From assembly GCF_008795955.1 (NCBI RefSeq), contig NZ_VMHN01000001.1, forward strand, positions 434,001-498,000: DNA of 64,000 nucleotides, given 5' to 3'. A program made the translations under genes and the position numbers. This DNA comes from Marinobacter denitrificans. Its GTDB lineage: Bacteria > Pseudomonadota > Gammaproteobacteria > Pseudomonadales > Oleiphilaceae. Position 1 is the first letter of the stretch. The number at the start of each line of letters is the position of its first letter. This document shows positions 36,752 to 45,705 of the stretch, piece after piece. Under the pieces are notes generated by a model. That model saw only the letters and a program-made list of their open reading frames with translations. It was not told the origin of the DNA and made no database searches.

Positions 36752-37662
36752 TGCACATCCGGACCCTGGAAACCTTCGTCTGGATCGCCAGGCTGGGTAG
36801 CTTCCGTGCCGCCGCCAGCAGGGTCTACGCCTCACAACCCTCGGTATCAGCCCGCATTGCCGGCCTGGAAGACCAGCTTGGCATAGAACTGTTTGATCGT
36901 TCCGGCAAGAAGATCACCCTGACCGCCAAGGGCCGGGAGTTTCTCGTGTATGCCGAGAAAATGCTGAGCCTGCACGGTGAGATGCTACAGGCGGTGGCCA
37001 AACCATCCTCTATTCAGGGCACCATTCGCCTTGCTGTCTCGGAAACCATTGCCCATACCTGGCTACCCCAATTGCTGGAACGTGTGAGCGAAGCCTACCC
37101 GGCCATCAACCTGGAGCTGGACGTGGATATCTCCGTCAACCTGGCGGAAAAACTCAAGAACCACGAGATCGATGTAGCCTTTCTCATGGGCGGCGTCAAC
37201 CAGCCCGGCATCATAAACCGGGACCTGTGCCGCTATTCTCTGACCTGGGTTGCAAGCCCTCAGCTCAACATTCCCGATCAAGCGATGTCTCTCGCCGAGC
37301 TTGCCACCTGGCCCATCGTCACCTACCCGCGACAGAGTGAGCCCTACATTGCCATCCGCTCACTGGTGGACCCCATGAACCATTCCACCCGCATTCATTC
37401 CTGTTCGTCGCTCTCAACCATCATACGCATGACGGTGGATGGCCTTGGCGTCAGCGCCCTTCCCCGGGAAATTCTGCAGCGTGAACTGGACACCGGCATT
37501 CTGCGACGATTCGAGGTTGATGCAACCGTGCCGGATCTTACGTTCATTGCGGCCTACAGGGCGGCGCCGAGCAGCAGTGTGGTACATGCCATTGCAGAAC
37601 TTGCATTGATAACTGCAAAAGAGCGCGCAGGATTGGTCGAAGAGTCCCCCGCAGACCGTTGA
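36751..37662 (+). CDS. LysR family transcriptional regulator
   Basis: A 303-residue LysR regulator. The N-terminal winged helix reads MHIRTLETFVWIARLGSFRAAASRVYASQPSVSARIAGLEDQLG in sections typical of the family, followed by GIELFDRSGKKITLTAKG and a periplasmic-binding-like effector domain (about 90-295). It starts on the last base of the AsnC gene and lies 108 bases before the DUF1445 gene. It is the obvious candidate regulator for the following transport and 5-oxoproline genes; its effector is unknown. Confidence 0.9.
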   Translation: MHIRTLETFVWIARLGSFRAAASRVYASQPSVSARIAGLEDQLGIELFDRSGKKITLTAKGREFLVYAEKMLSLHGEMLQAVAKPSSIQGTIRLAVSETIAHTWLPQLLERVSEAYPAINLELDVDISVNLAEKLKNHEIDVAFLMGGVNQPGIINRDLCRYSLTWVASPQLNIPDQAMSLAELATWPIVTYPRQSEPYIAIRSLVDPMNHSTRIHSCSSLSTIIRMTVDGLGVSALPREILQRELDTGILRRFEVDATVPDLTFIAAYRAAPSSSVVHAIAELALITAKERAGLVEESPADR

Positions 37663-37670
37663 AAAACATG

Positions 37671-37712
37671 ACTGATCCATTTTTTCTATCGAAACTGATC
37701 CCATATTTCGAT
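37671..37712 (+). promoter_or_regulatory. Candidate operator: inverted and direct repeats
   Basis: ATCGAAA (37688-37694) and TTTCGAT (37706-37712) form a perfect seven-base inverted repeat with an 11-base spacer. ACTGATCC also occurs twice, at 37671 and 37694, 23 bases apart. The site is about 60 bases before the DUF1445 start, where a regulator of this operon would bind. It does not match the standard LysR T-N11-A form, so the protein that binds it is uncertain. Confidence 0.5.
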
Positions 37713-37769
37713 TTGTGTTAATCATTACTTCTGCCTTAAATGTAAGAAACTCATCTATCGGGCAGAACC

Positions 37770-38573
37770 ATGACAAGCATCGCTCAGCTGGACGCACACT
37801 CAACACCCCAGGCTGTTCGCAAAGCGGCAAGAGAAGGCAGCCTGACCGGGCCAACCTCCGGGCTTGCCAGCGGTTATGTCCAAGTCAACCTGGTCATCCT
37901 GCCGGAATCCCAGGCAGCGGGCTTTCTCCGTTTCTGCCAGGCCAACCCCAAGCCCTGTCCTCTGTTGGCAGTCAGTGAGCCCGGCGCGCGCACCTGCACC
38001 CTTTTAGGCCGTGATCTGGATATTGCCCGCGATGTGCCCGCGTACCGCATCTACCACCATGGCCGGGTCAGTGACACCCGTATGGATGTGGCGGATGACT
38101 GGCGGGATGACCTGGTGACCTTTGCGCTGGGCTGCTCCTTTACGTTCGAGCACGCCCTGATCAGCGCCGGGATTCAGGTGCGCCACATCGACGAAGCCAG
38201 AAACGTGCCGATGTACAACACCTCCGTACCACTGACGCCAGCGGGCGGTTTTAGCGGCAATCTGGTCGTCTCGATGCGACCGTTTGTGGCCGCTGATGCC
38301 ATCCGCGCTATCCAGATCACCACCCGCTACCCACAGGTTCACGGTTCTCCCGTGCACCTGGGCAATCCATCGCTGATCGGAGTTTCCGATCTGGGCGCAC
38401 CGGACTACGGCGACTCCGTTTCCGTGGGTAAGAATGAAATTCCGGTGTTCTGGGCCTGTGGTGTTACGCCACAGCAAGTCCTGATTGATTCCGGTATCGA
38501 GTTCGCGATCACCCACAGCCCGGGGCACATGCTGGTCACGGATATTCCTGACAACAGCCTGGCCCTTTTTTAA
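37770..38573 (+). CDS. DUF1445 putative hydro-lyase (YcsI, D-glutamate cyclase family)
   Basis: A 267-residue protein of the YcsI/DUF1445 family: RKAAREGSLTGPTSGLASGYVQ.. at the start, FLRFCQANPKPCPLL, FALGCSFTFEHALISAGI and a final FAITHSPGHMLVTDIPD. The family includes the D-glutamate cyclase domain that forms 5-oxo-D-proline. In Bacillus subtilis ycsI sits with ycsF, kipI and kipA, the same set found here as pxpABC. It is the first gene of the operon and probably makes or handles 5-oxoproline-type lactams. Confidence 0.87.
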   Translation: MTSIAQLDAHSTPQAVRKAAREGSLTGPTSGLASGYVQVNLVILPESQAAGFLRFCQANPKPCPLLAVSEPGARTCTLLGRDLDIARDVPAYRIYHHGRVSDTRMDVADDWRDDLVTFALGCSFTFEHALISAGIQVRHIDEARNVPMYNTSVPLTPAGGFSGNLVVSMRPFVAADAIRAIQITTRYPQVHGSPVHLGNPSLIGVSDLGAPDYGDSVSVGKNEIPVFWACGVTPQQVLIDSGIEFAITHSPGHMLVTDIPDNSLALF

Positions 38574-38621
38574 TCAGAACCGACAAGAACCACCCCCGAC
38601 GAAGACCATGAGGAAACCACC

Positions 38622-39686
38622 ATGAATACAAAAAAAACCCTCGTTTCAGCCTCGCTGATGGGTCTGGCAATGGCCAGCTCAACCGCACTGGCACAGGACG
38701 TAGACAAAGCCAGCTTCAACTATGTGGGAAGCTGGAGCAGTTTGTCCCTGTACCAGAACTTCGAGCGCCCGTTCTGGGAGAAGCACCTTCCTGAAGCCTC
38801 CGACGGCCAGATCAGCACCGAAGTCACCACCTTCGACCAGATGGGCCTGGGTGGCGGTGAAGTCTATCGGCTGATGAGCCGTAACGTTATCGAAGTCACA
38901 TCCACGGTGGCGGATTATGCGGTTGAGGATGCACCGGAACTGGAAGCCCTGGATATGCCCATGATCGCTCCCGATGTGGAAACCGCCCGCAAAGTAGCAG
39001 AAGCCTACCGCCCCGTTCTCGCCGACGCGTTTGAACAGCGTTACGACGGCGCTCACCTGCTGGCGGTTGTGCCTTACCCTTCGCAGATGGTGTTCTGCAA
39101 CGCTGACATTGACGGCCTGAGTGATCTCAAGGGCATGAAGGTTCGCGCCAGCGGTCGCACCACTGCCGAATTCCTGCAGGCCCTGGGCGCCGAAGGCATC
39201 ACACTGAATTTCAGCGAAGTACCCGGTGCATTGCAGCGTGGCGTTATCGACTGCGCAGTGACAGGTTCCCTGTCAGGCTACAGCTCGGGCTGGCACGAAG
39301 TATCCACCCATCTGTACCCGCTGCCGGTAGGCGGCTGGGACCATGTGGTTACCGCCATGAATGGCAAGAAGTGGAACTCGCTTTCAGAGCAGACACAAGA
39401 GTGGTTGACCGCCGAAATCAAGGAAAACTATGAAGACCCGGTCTGGGACTCTGCCGTTGAAGAGACGAAAGAAGGCATCGCCTGCCTGACCGGCAACGGT
39501 GAATGCTCCCGCGGTGACGCCGGAGACATGACTCTGGTAGAGGCCACCGATAGTGATTTCACTGAGGCTTCTCGCCATCTGGAAGAAACACTGCTGCCTA
39601 ACTGGGCGCAGCGCGTCGATCAGGAATGGGTTGACCGCTGGAATGAAACCGTAGGTGACGTAACCGGACTGAGCGCGTCCAAGTAA
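38622..39686 (+). CDS. TRAP transporter substrate-binding protein (DctP family)
   Basis: A 354-residue periplasmic binding protein with signal peptide (cleavage after STALAQD, about residue 26). TRAP family features are GGGEVYRLMSRNVIEV, HLLAVVPYPSQMVFCN, LSDLKGMKVRASGRTTAEFLQALG with the substrate-carboxylate Arg, and GALQRGVIDCAVTG. It is followed by the two TRAP membrane genes. The bound carboxylate is unknown; 5-oxoproline is a reasonable guess from context. ATG after GAGGAAACCACC. Confidence 0.9.
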   Translation: MNTKKTLVSASLMGLAMASSTALAQDVDKASFNYVGSWSSLSLYQNFERPFWEKHLPEASDGQISTEVTTFDQMGLGGGEVYRLMSRNVIEVTSTVADYAVEDAPELEALDMPMIAPDVETARKVAEAYRPVLADAFEQRYDGAHLLAVVPYPSQMVFCNADIDGLSDLKGMKVRASGRTTAEFLQALGAEGITLNFSEVPGALQRGVIDCAVTGSLSGYSSGWHEVSTHLYPLPVGGWDHVVTAMNGKKWNSLSEQTQEWLTAEIKENYEDPVWDSAVEETKEGIACLTGNGECSRGDAGDMTLVEATDSDFTEASRHLEETLLPNWAQRVDQEWVDRWNETVGDVTGLSASK

Positions 39687-39707
39687 CACGCCTCTCACCC
39701 ATAACGG

Positions 39708-39736
39708 CGACCGGGGTGGTCACACTGCCCTGGTCG
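39708..39736 (+). other. Intercistronic hairpin between dctP- and dctQ-type genes
   Basis: CGACCGGGG (39708-39716) pairs with CCCTGGTCG (39728-39736) with one mismatch and an 11-base loop. Placed after the binding-protein gene it may protect its message or cut read-through, which would give more binding protein than permease. Confidence 0.5.
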
Positions 39737-39750
39737 GTCTGGAGAACCCT

Positions 39751-40347
39751 ATGTTGCAACAGGTGAACTCGTTTCTCGACCGCGTGCTCGCTGGCGTTAA
39801 AGTTGGCTCGCTATGGTTCGCCCGGGCAGGCGGCGTGATGATCCTGCTGACAGTGGCTCTGGTTACGGTCGAAGTGGCCTCCCGGGTATTTATGGGTCGT
39901 TCCGCGGTCCACGCCACCGAATTGACCGGTTACATCATGGCGATCAGCGCCAGCTGGTCTTTCGCCTACACCCTGATGTGCAAGGCACATATTCGCATTG
40001 ATGCCCTGTACCTGACGTTTCCTATGAAAGTGCGGGGCGTGCTTGACCTGGTTGCCCTGCTGGCCCTGGCGATGTTCTCAATCCTGGTGGTCGACGCGGT
40101 TTTCGGCGTCCTCAGCCACTCTTACAGCGGCGGATCCACCGCCAACACGCCGTTGGGCACGCCTTTGTGGATACCACAGGCCCTCTGGTTTGTGGGGTTG
40201 GTCTGGTTTGGCTTTGCCGTGTGTATGGTTTCCCTGCGAGCCTTTTTCGGCTTGCTCAGCGGCGACACAGAAGGTGTTCAGAAACTGGCAGGCAGCCCGA
40301 CGCTGGACGAACAGATTGAAGAAGAACACAAGGAAGCACGCTCATGA
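39751..40347 (+). CDS. TRAP transporter small permease (DctQ family)
   Basis: A 198-residue membrane protein with four helices, including GVMILLTVALVTVEVASRVFMG and TELTGYIMAISASWSFAYTL, the standard DctQ pattern. It pairs with the large permease, whose start overlaps its stop by four bases. ATG after GGAGAACCCT. Confidence 0.88.
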   Translation: MLQQVNSFLDRVLAGVKVGSLWFARAGGVMILLTVALVTVEVASRVFMGRSAVHATELTGYIMAISASWSFAYTLMCKAHIRIDALYLTFPMKVRGVLDLVALLALAMFSILVVDAVFGVLSHSYSGGSTANTPLGTPLWIPQALWFVGLVWFGFAVCMVSLRAFFGLLSGDTEGVQKLAGSPTLDEQIEEEHKEARS

Positions 40348-41627
40348 TCATTACCGCGCTGCTGATTCTGATGGCTTTGCTGCTCCTGAGCGTTCCTGTG
40401 GCTGCAACGCTGATTGCGTTGGCCCTGCTGCTTGCAGAGCTGTTCTCACCCTTTCCGCTGCTTAACGCGATGGGGGATGTGCTCTGGTCTGCGTCTGACA
40501 AATATCTGCTGATTGCCATACCCCTGTTTATCCTGTTGGGGGAGATTCTGGTTCGCACCGGTATTGCCCGTGGCACCTACCGTTCCCTGGAAAGCTGGAT
40601 GTCCTGGCTGCCGGGCGGGCTGCTCCATGCCAACATCGGCACCGCAACCCTGTTCTCCGCCACCTCCGGTTCCAGTGTCGCCACCGCAGCCACTATTGGC
40701 ACCGTGGCGCTTCCACAGGGCAAAGAGATGGGTTACGACCCCAAGTTGTTCACCGGTTCCATTGCCGCCGGCGGCACCCTGGGCATCATGATTCCACCCT
40801 CGATCAACCTGATCGTGTACGGATTCCTGACTGAAACCTCCATTCCGCAGCTGTTTGCCGCAGGCCTGCTACCGGGCCTTCTGCTCGCGCTGATGTTCAT
40901 TGTCGGTACCGCGCTGATCTGTATCTGGAAGCCAAGCCTTGGCGGGCCCAGTGTGTCACACAGCTGGGGGGACCGTTTTTCCGGCCTGCGACATCTCGTG
41001 CCAGTACTGACCCTGTTCGGTATTGTGGTCGGCTCCATCTATGCTGGCGTGGCAACACCAACTGAAGCGGCCTCGCTGGGCGTGCTGGGTGCGCTGATCA
41101 TTGCTGCATCCATGAAAAAGCTGTCAGTACGCGTGATCACCGAAGCGCTGGACGGCACCATGAAAACCACCGGCATGATTATGCTGATCATCATTGCTTC
41201 CTACTTCCTGAACTTTGTACTGGCTTCAGCGGGGGTGACGCGCGAGCTGACCGCTTTCCTGGAAAACGCCGGTCTTGGCCCCTATTCCACGCTGGTGCTG
41301 GCCATCCTGCTCTATATCATTCTCGGATTTTTCATCGAAACCCTGTCACTGATGGTCATCACCATTCCCATTGTCGCCCCGATCCTTATCGGTCTGGGCT
41401 TTGATTCTGTGTGGCTTGGGATCCTGATTATTCTGCTGATTGAAATGGCCCTGATCACGCCACCGGTGGGCCTCAACCTCTATGTGGTGCAGGGGGTCCG
41501 AAAAGGTGGACCTTTCAGCGACGTGATGAAAGGCGCCATGCCCTACGTTGGCATCATGTTCCTGATGGCCATCGTGCTGGTGCTGTTCCCTCAGGTGGCC
41601 ACATTCCTCCCTGAGCTGATGAAGTGA
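40344..41627 (+). CDS. TRAP transporter large permease (DctM family)
   Basis: A 427-residue membrane protein of about 12 helices, the transport subunit. Signatures are YLLIAIPLFILLGEILVRTG, ATLFSATSGSSVATAATIGTVALP, SIAAGGTLGIMIPPSINLIVYG and GFFIETLSLMVITIPIVAPIL. It uses the sodium gradient to move the carboxylate delivered by the binding protein. Start overlaps the small permease stop by four bases. Confidence 0.93.
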   Translation: MIITALLILMALLLLSVPVAATLIALALLLAELFSPFPLLNAMGDVLWSASDKYLLIAIPLFILLGEILVRTGIARGTYRSLESWMSWLPGGLLHANIGTATLFSATSGSSVATAATIGTVALPQGKEMGYDPKLFTGSIAAGGTLGIMIPPSINLIVYGFLTETSIPQLFAAGLLPGLLLALMFIVGTALICIWKPSLGGPSVSHSWGDRFSGLRHLVPVLTLFGIVVGSIYAGVATPTEAASLGVLGALIIAASMKKLSVRVITEALDGTMKTTGMIMLIIIASYFLNFVLASAGVTRELTAFLENAGLGPYSTLVLAILLYIILGFFIETLSLMVITIPIVAPILIGLGFDSVWLGILIILLIEMALITPPVGLNLYVVQGVRKGGPFSDVMKGAMPYVGIMFLMAIVLVLFPQVATFLPELMK

Positions 41628-41659
41628 TCAGCCATGAACCCAATGACCGGAGTGACTCA

Positions 41660-42337
41660 ATGACTAACTTCCAACTTGCAGACTCCCTGGAATCCATTCA
41701 TGTCGACGTCCGCGAGCTCATCATTGCTGGCTGGGCCGGTCGGGTGCAGTCGGCCATCGACGAACACATCGAAGAACTGAAGGAAATTGGCGTAACACCG
41801 CCATCCACCACCCCGCTGTTCTATCGTGTCGCCGCCAATCAGCTCACGACGGCTCCGGCAATTCAGGTGCTGGGTGAAGCCTCCAGCGGCGAGGTAGAAG
41901 TGGTCCTGATAGGCTCCAATCAGGGCACCCTCGTCGGTATCGGTTCAGATCACACCGACCGCGAGGCCGAGGCCTGGTCCGTAGCCCACTCGAAACAGGT
42001 CTGCGTCAAACCGGTGAGCCCCCGGGTATGGCGGCTCGATAGCGTGATCGACCACTGGGACGAACTGCAGATGGCGTCCTACGCCACCATCGACGGTGAA
42101 GAAGTGTTGTATCAGGAAGGCCCGGTCACTGGGCTGCTGCACCCTGTGGAACTCTTGCGACGCTTTGGGCTGGACAAAGCTGAACTGGCTCTGGGCCAGG
42201 CCATGCTGTGCGGCACGCTGCCGGTAATCGGTGAGCTACGCCCAGCACAGGCGTTCCGGATGGTGCTGAAAGATCCGGTGTCAGGCAGCGAACTTCAGCA
42301 CCAATACAACATTCACACTCTGCCGGTGATCAAATGA
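41660..42337 (+). CDS. DUF2848 family protein
   Basis: A 225-residue soluble protein of the DUF2848 family, with IIAGWAGRVQSAIDEHIEELKEIGV, TPLFYRVAANQLTT, GIGSDHTDREAEAWSV and a late LCGTLPVIGELRPA. The fold appears related to fumarylacetoacetate hydrolases, and an Asp/His pair in GSDHTDRE may bind metal. No activity is known to me. It begins at ATG 41660 after GGAGTGACTCA and its stop overlaps the amidase start, so it belongs to this operon. Confidence 0.8.
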   Translation: MTNFQLADSLESIHVDVRELIIAGWAGRVQSAIDEHIEELKEIGVTPPSTTPLFYRVAANQLTTAPAIQVLGEASSGEVEVVLIGSNQGTLVGIGSDHTDREAEAWSVAHSKQVCVKPVSPRVWRLDSVIDHWDELQMASYATIDGEEVLYQEGPVTGLLHPVELLRRFGLDKAELALGQAMLCGTLPVIGELRPAQAFRMVLKDPVSGSELQHQYNIHTLPVIK

Positions 42338-43665
42338 ACACGCCAACCACACTCGCCCGGATGCTCGACGAGATGGATTGCGGCCAGCGCAAGGCCACGG
42401 AGTTGTTGGAGAGCTGTTTCGAGCATATCGACACAAACGACGATGCCAATGCCCAGATCTACACCCGTCGGTTTGATAAAACCGCCCGCGCTGAAGCCGA
42501 TGCCATCGACCGACTGCGTGAGGCCGGACTGACCGGCGGACAACTTGCCGGGCTGCCCATAGCCCTGAAAGCGCTTTTTGACGTAAAGGGCGAGATCACC
42601 CATGCCGGGTCTCAGGGCTGGCAGGTACCCGCGGAAACCGACGCACTTATCGTTTCCCGGTTGCGACGTGAGGGCGCGGTGATCACCGGCCATACCAACA
42701 TGACCGAGTTTGCGTACTCCGGCGTGGGGTTGAACCCTCACTACGGCACACCGGATAACCCCCTGGCACCGGGTCGCATTCCCGGCGGCTCGTCTTCCGG
42801 CGCCGCGGTGGCGGTGGCGCGGGGTATGGCCTGCGGAGCTATCGGCACCGATACAGGCGGATCCGTGCGGATTCCGGCGGCGTTTTGTGGCCTGGTGGGT
42901 TTCAAGCCTTCTCAGTCCCGCATTCCCCGCGAGGGCACTTTCCCGCTGTCCGACAGCCTCGATTCCATCGGCCCTATTGCTCCCACAGTGGACTGCTGCG
43001 CCCGCCTCGACGCTGTGCTGTCCGGTCGCCAATACCAGCCCCTCAGACCGATATCGCTGAAGGGCGTGCGCTTTGTGGTCCCGACCCAATACATGCTGGA
43101 CGATCTGGATAACACCGTTGCACAGGCATTTGCCTGCAGCCTGAACAGTCTGCGCGATGCCGGAGCCACCATTATTGAAGCGCCTGCCCCAGTGCTTACT
43201 GCAATCCCCGAGCTCATGGAAGGAGGCGGTTTTACCGCTGCAGAAAGCTATTTCGTGCACCGGCAGTCACTGGCGGACCACGGGGACCAGTACGACCCCC
43301 GCGTGCGCACCCGGATCGAACGTGGTGCCGCCATTACAGCCGCAGATTACCTGGAACTTTGCCGCCGCCGGCAGCAACGCAAGCAGGAGGCGGACGAATG
43401 GCTGCAGGATTACGATGGACTGCTTGCCCCGACAGTGCCAGTGGTTCCGCCTCGATTCGAGGAACTGACGGCAGACGAGGATTACGCCCGCCTGAACCTT
43501 CTGATCCTGCGCAACCCTACCGTGGCGAACATGCTGGACCTGTGCTCCGTCACCCTCCCCAACCACAAGCCTGGCTACTTGCCAGGCGGGCTGATGCTGA
43601 TCGGTCGCAACGGCTCGGATGAGACCCTTTTGCGGCTGGCGAAAGCTGTCGAACGGGTGCTGTAA
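42334..43665 (+). CDS. Amidase signature family enzyme
   Basis: A 443-residue amidase of the amidase signature family. The Ser-cisSer-Lys triad is visible: LPIALKALFDVKGE (Lys), RIPGGSSSGAAVAVARGM (cis-Ser) and GTDTGGSVRIPAAFCGLVGFKPS (nucleophile Ser). It should hydrolyse a carboxamide to acid and ammonia; the substrate may be related to the molecule taken up by the TRAP system. Start and stop fit tightly into the operon. Confidence 0.9.
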   Translation: MNTPTTLARMLDEMDCGQRKATELLESCFEHIDTNDDANAQIYTRRFDKTARAEADAIDRLREAGLTGGQLAGLPIALKALFDVKGEITHAGSQGWQVPAETDALIVSRLRREGAVITGHTNMTEFAYSGVGLNPHYGTPDNPLAPGRIPGGSSSGAAVAVARGMACGAIGTDTGGSVRIPAAFCGLVGFKPSQSRIPREGTFPLSDSLDSIGPIAPTVDCCARLDAVLSGRQYQPLRPISLKGVRFVVPTQYMLDDLDNTVAQAFACSLNSLRDAGATIIEAPAPVLTAIPELMEGGGFTAAESYFVHRQSLADHGDQYDPRVRTRIERGAAITAADYLELCRRRQQRKQEADEWLQDYDGLLAPTVPVVPPRFEELTADEDYARLNLLILRNPTVANMLDLCSVTLPNHKPGYLPGGLMLIGRNGSDETLLRLAKAVERVL

Positions 43666-43670
43666 CAACC

Positions 43671-44507
43671 ATGCTGACCGTGCTGCTGGCCAAACTCATC
43701 GCTACCGCTCTGGTGGTCATCGGTGTCTCGGTTGCAGTAGGCAAACTGGGCCCCAGACTGGGAGGCATTATTGCCGGAACACCCATTATTCTCGGCCCGG
43801 GCTACTTCTTCCTGTTGCAGGAGTGGCCAACAGAATTTATCCAGGACGCAGCGCTGGCAACCCTCCATGCGCTGATCGCCACGCTGCTGTTCAGCATCAG
43901 TTTCGTCCTGACTGCCGAACGCCTGGGCGCCCTGCCCAGCCTTGGACTGGCGACCCTGGTCTGGATTCCGGGGGCATACCTGTTCGCCTTCATTCCCGGC
44001 GGCGTACTGGTTGCTGTGGTGATCTATGGCGTGGTGCTGCTGGCAGCCGAAATCATCAAACGTGTGCTCGCCCTGAAACAGCCCAAGGTAGTGGCCGTAT
44101 CCGGGTGGTCTGATGTCGTACTGCGCGGACTTCTTGGCGGAGTGCTCGTAGCTGTCGCCACGACCCTGGGGGCGCGCTCCGGCCCACTGCTGTCGGGGAT
44201 ACTGGTCGGTTTTCCCGTAGGCCTGTTCACCATTGGCTGGACGCTCCACGACCGTTATGGCCCTGACGTGGCAAGAGCTACGGTAGCCGCGGCACAACAA
44301 GGCATGCTCAGCCTCGTCGCGTTCGCGGTTGTGACCGCGGTTCTGGTCGGCCATGTCCCCCCGATGGTGACGTTCATATTGGCCTTACTGGCATCCATTG
44401 CCGTCAGCGCCGCCCTGTTCATGGTGAGCCAATGGCGGGTTCGCCGTGCCTACGGCCACCTGCTCGCGCCTCAATCAACAATAAAAGGACATCACACCCA
44501 TGAGTGA
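43671..44507 (+). CDS. Integral membrane protein of unknown function
   Basis: A 278-residue protein with about eight to nine hydrophobic helices arranged as two similar halves. The first has LGPRLGGIIAGTPIILGPGYFFL and the second TLGARSGPLLSGILVGFPVGLFTIGW. This repeat suggests a transporter or exporter with inverted or duplicated halves. I cannot name a family with confidence. It lies five bases after the amidase and overlaps the start of the following oxidoreductase by eight bases, so it is part of the operon. Confidence 0.75.
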   Translation: MLTVLLAKLIATALVVIGVSVAVGKLGPRLGGIIAGTPIILGPGYFFLLQEWPTEFIQDAALATLHALIATLLFSISFVLTAERLGALPSLGLATLVWIPGAYLFAFIPGGVLVAVVIYGVVLLAAEIIKRVLALKQPKVVAVSGWSDVVLRGLLGGVLVAVATTLGARSGPLLSGILVGFPVGLFTIGWTLHDRYGPDVARATVAAAQQGMLSLVAFAVVTAVLVGHVPPMVTFILALLASIAVSAALFMVSQWRVRRAYGHLLAPQSTIKGHHTHE

Positions 44508-45666
44508 CGACAAAACCGATTCCAACGCACCTGTTACCGATTCCCGTTCCGGTGGTGAGAACGCCCGCCGCATCCTTCGGCGTGACCCGAACCCTCATAT
44601 GTTTCGTCCAATCCGTTTCCGATCAGTGGAGGCCCGCAACCGCATTATGCTGTCTCCGATGTGCCAGTATTCCGGCGAAAATGGGCTCTCCAACGACTGG
44701 CACTTTGTTCACCTGGGTGCGCGAGCTGCCGGTGGTGTCGGCTGGGTGTTTACCGAAGCGGTGCACATCGAACCCCGTGGGCGGATCACGCCAAACTGCC
44801 TTGGCCTGTGGAACGACGAACAACGTGACCGGCTCGCACGCATTGCCAGTTACGTGGCAGACCAGGGCGCAGTGCCCGGCATTCAGCTCGGCCACGCCGG
44901 TCGCAAGGCATCGGTCGGACGCCCCTGGGAGGGTTCTCACCCGTTACGGGCAGACACCGGCGGCTGGGAAGATCTGGTGTCCGCATCGGCGCTGCCCTAT
45001 GCCAGCCAATGGCAAGTACCGGAAGCAATGAACCAGAATCAGATCGACGAGTCGCTGGAGGCCCTGAAGTCCGCCACCCGCCGGGCCCGGGAAGCCGGTT
45101 TCCAGGCATTGGAACTGCACGGCGCCCACGGTTATCTGATTCATCAGTTCCTGTCGCCGCTGAGCAATCAACGTACCGATGAGTACGGCGGAACCTTCGA
45201 AAACCGAATACGCTTTCTGCAGGAGTCCATCGCGGTGGTGAGGGAGGAATGGCCAGACGACCTGCCGCTGTTCCTGCGGCTGTCCTGCACCGACTGGGTG
45301 GACGGAGGCTGGACCCTCGACGACACCGTGCGGCTGGCCACCCTGTTGCGGTTCCAGGGCGATGTCGACCTGATAGACTGTTCATCAGGTGGGAATGATC
45401 CGCGCCAGCAAATCCCGATTCATCCGGGGTACCAGGTCCCCCTGTCGCAAGCGGTGCGCACGCGGGCTGACATTGCTACCGGCGCCGTTGGCCTGATCCA
45501 CAGCCCGGACCTGGCCGAGTCGATTATCGCCAATGGCCAGGCTGACCTGGTGATACTGGGGCGGGCACTGTTGTCGGACCCGGCCTGGCCGCTTCGCGCC
45601 GCAGCGGCTCTGAAAGCCGAAAACGTAGAGTGGCCAAAACAGTACGAACGCTCGAACATCTTCTGA
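44500..45666 (+). CDS. NADH:flavin oxidoreductase, YqjM-type old yellow enzyme
   Basis: A 388-residue FMN enzyme of the YqjM/xenobiotic-reductase branch. Motifs are RNRIMLSPMCQYSGENGLSNDWH (FMN-modulating Cys), IQLGHAGRKAS, LHGAHGYLIHQFLSPLSNQRTDEYGG and a final ILGRALLSDPAWPLRAA. It would reduce activated C=C bonds with NAD(P)H. The first ~32 residues are an extra hydrophilic arm. It overlaps the membrane protein gene and is followed, 39 bases later, by pxpA. Confidence 0.9.
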   Translation: MSDDKTDSNAPVTDSRSGGENARRILRRDPNPHMFRPIRFRSVEARNRIMLSPMCQYSGENGLSNDWHFVHLGARAAGGVGWVFTEAVHIEPRGRITPNCLGLWNDEQRDRLARIASYVADQGAVPGIQLGHAGRKASVGRPWEGSHPLRADTGGWEDLVSASALPYASQWQVPEAMNQNQIDESLEALKSATRRAREAGFQALELHGAHGYLIHQFLSPLSNQRTDEYGGTFENRIRFLQESIAVVREEWPDDLPLFLRLSCTDWVDGGWTLDDTVRLATLLRFQGDVDLIDCSSGGNDPRQQIPIHPGYQVPLSQAVRTRADIATGAVGLIHSPDLAESIIANGQADLVILGRALLSDPAWPLRAAAALKAENVEWPKQYERSNIF

Positions 45667-45705
45667 GCCAACAGGCTGTTTCAAAGCAAAGAAAGAGAGG
45701 GCATC

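Noticed and set aside
37688..37712. Canonical LysR T-N11-A box
   Set aside because: The symmetric positions are A and T, not T and A, so it is reported only as an inverted repeat.
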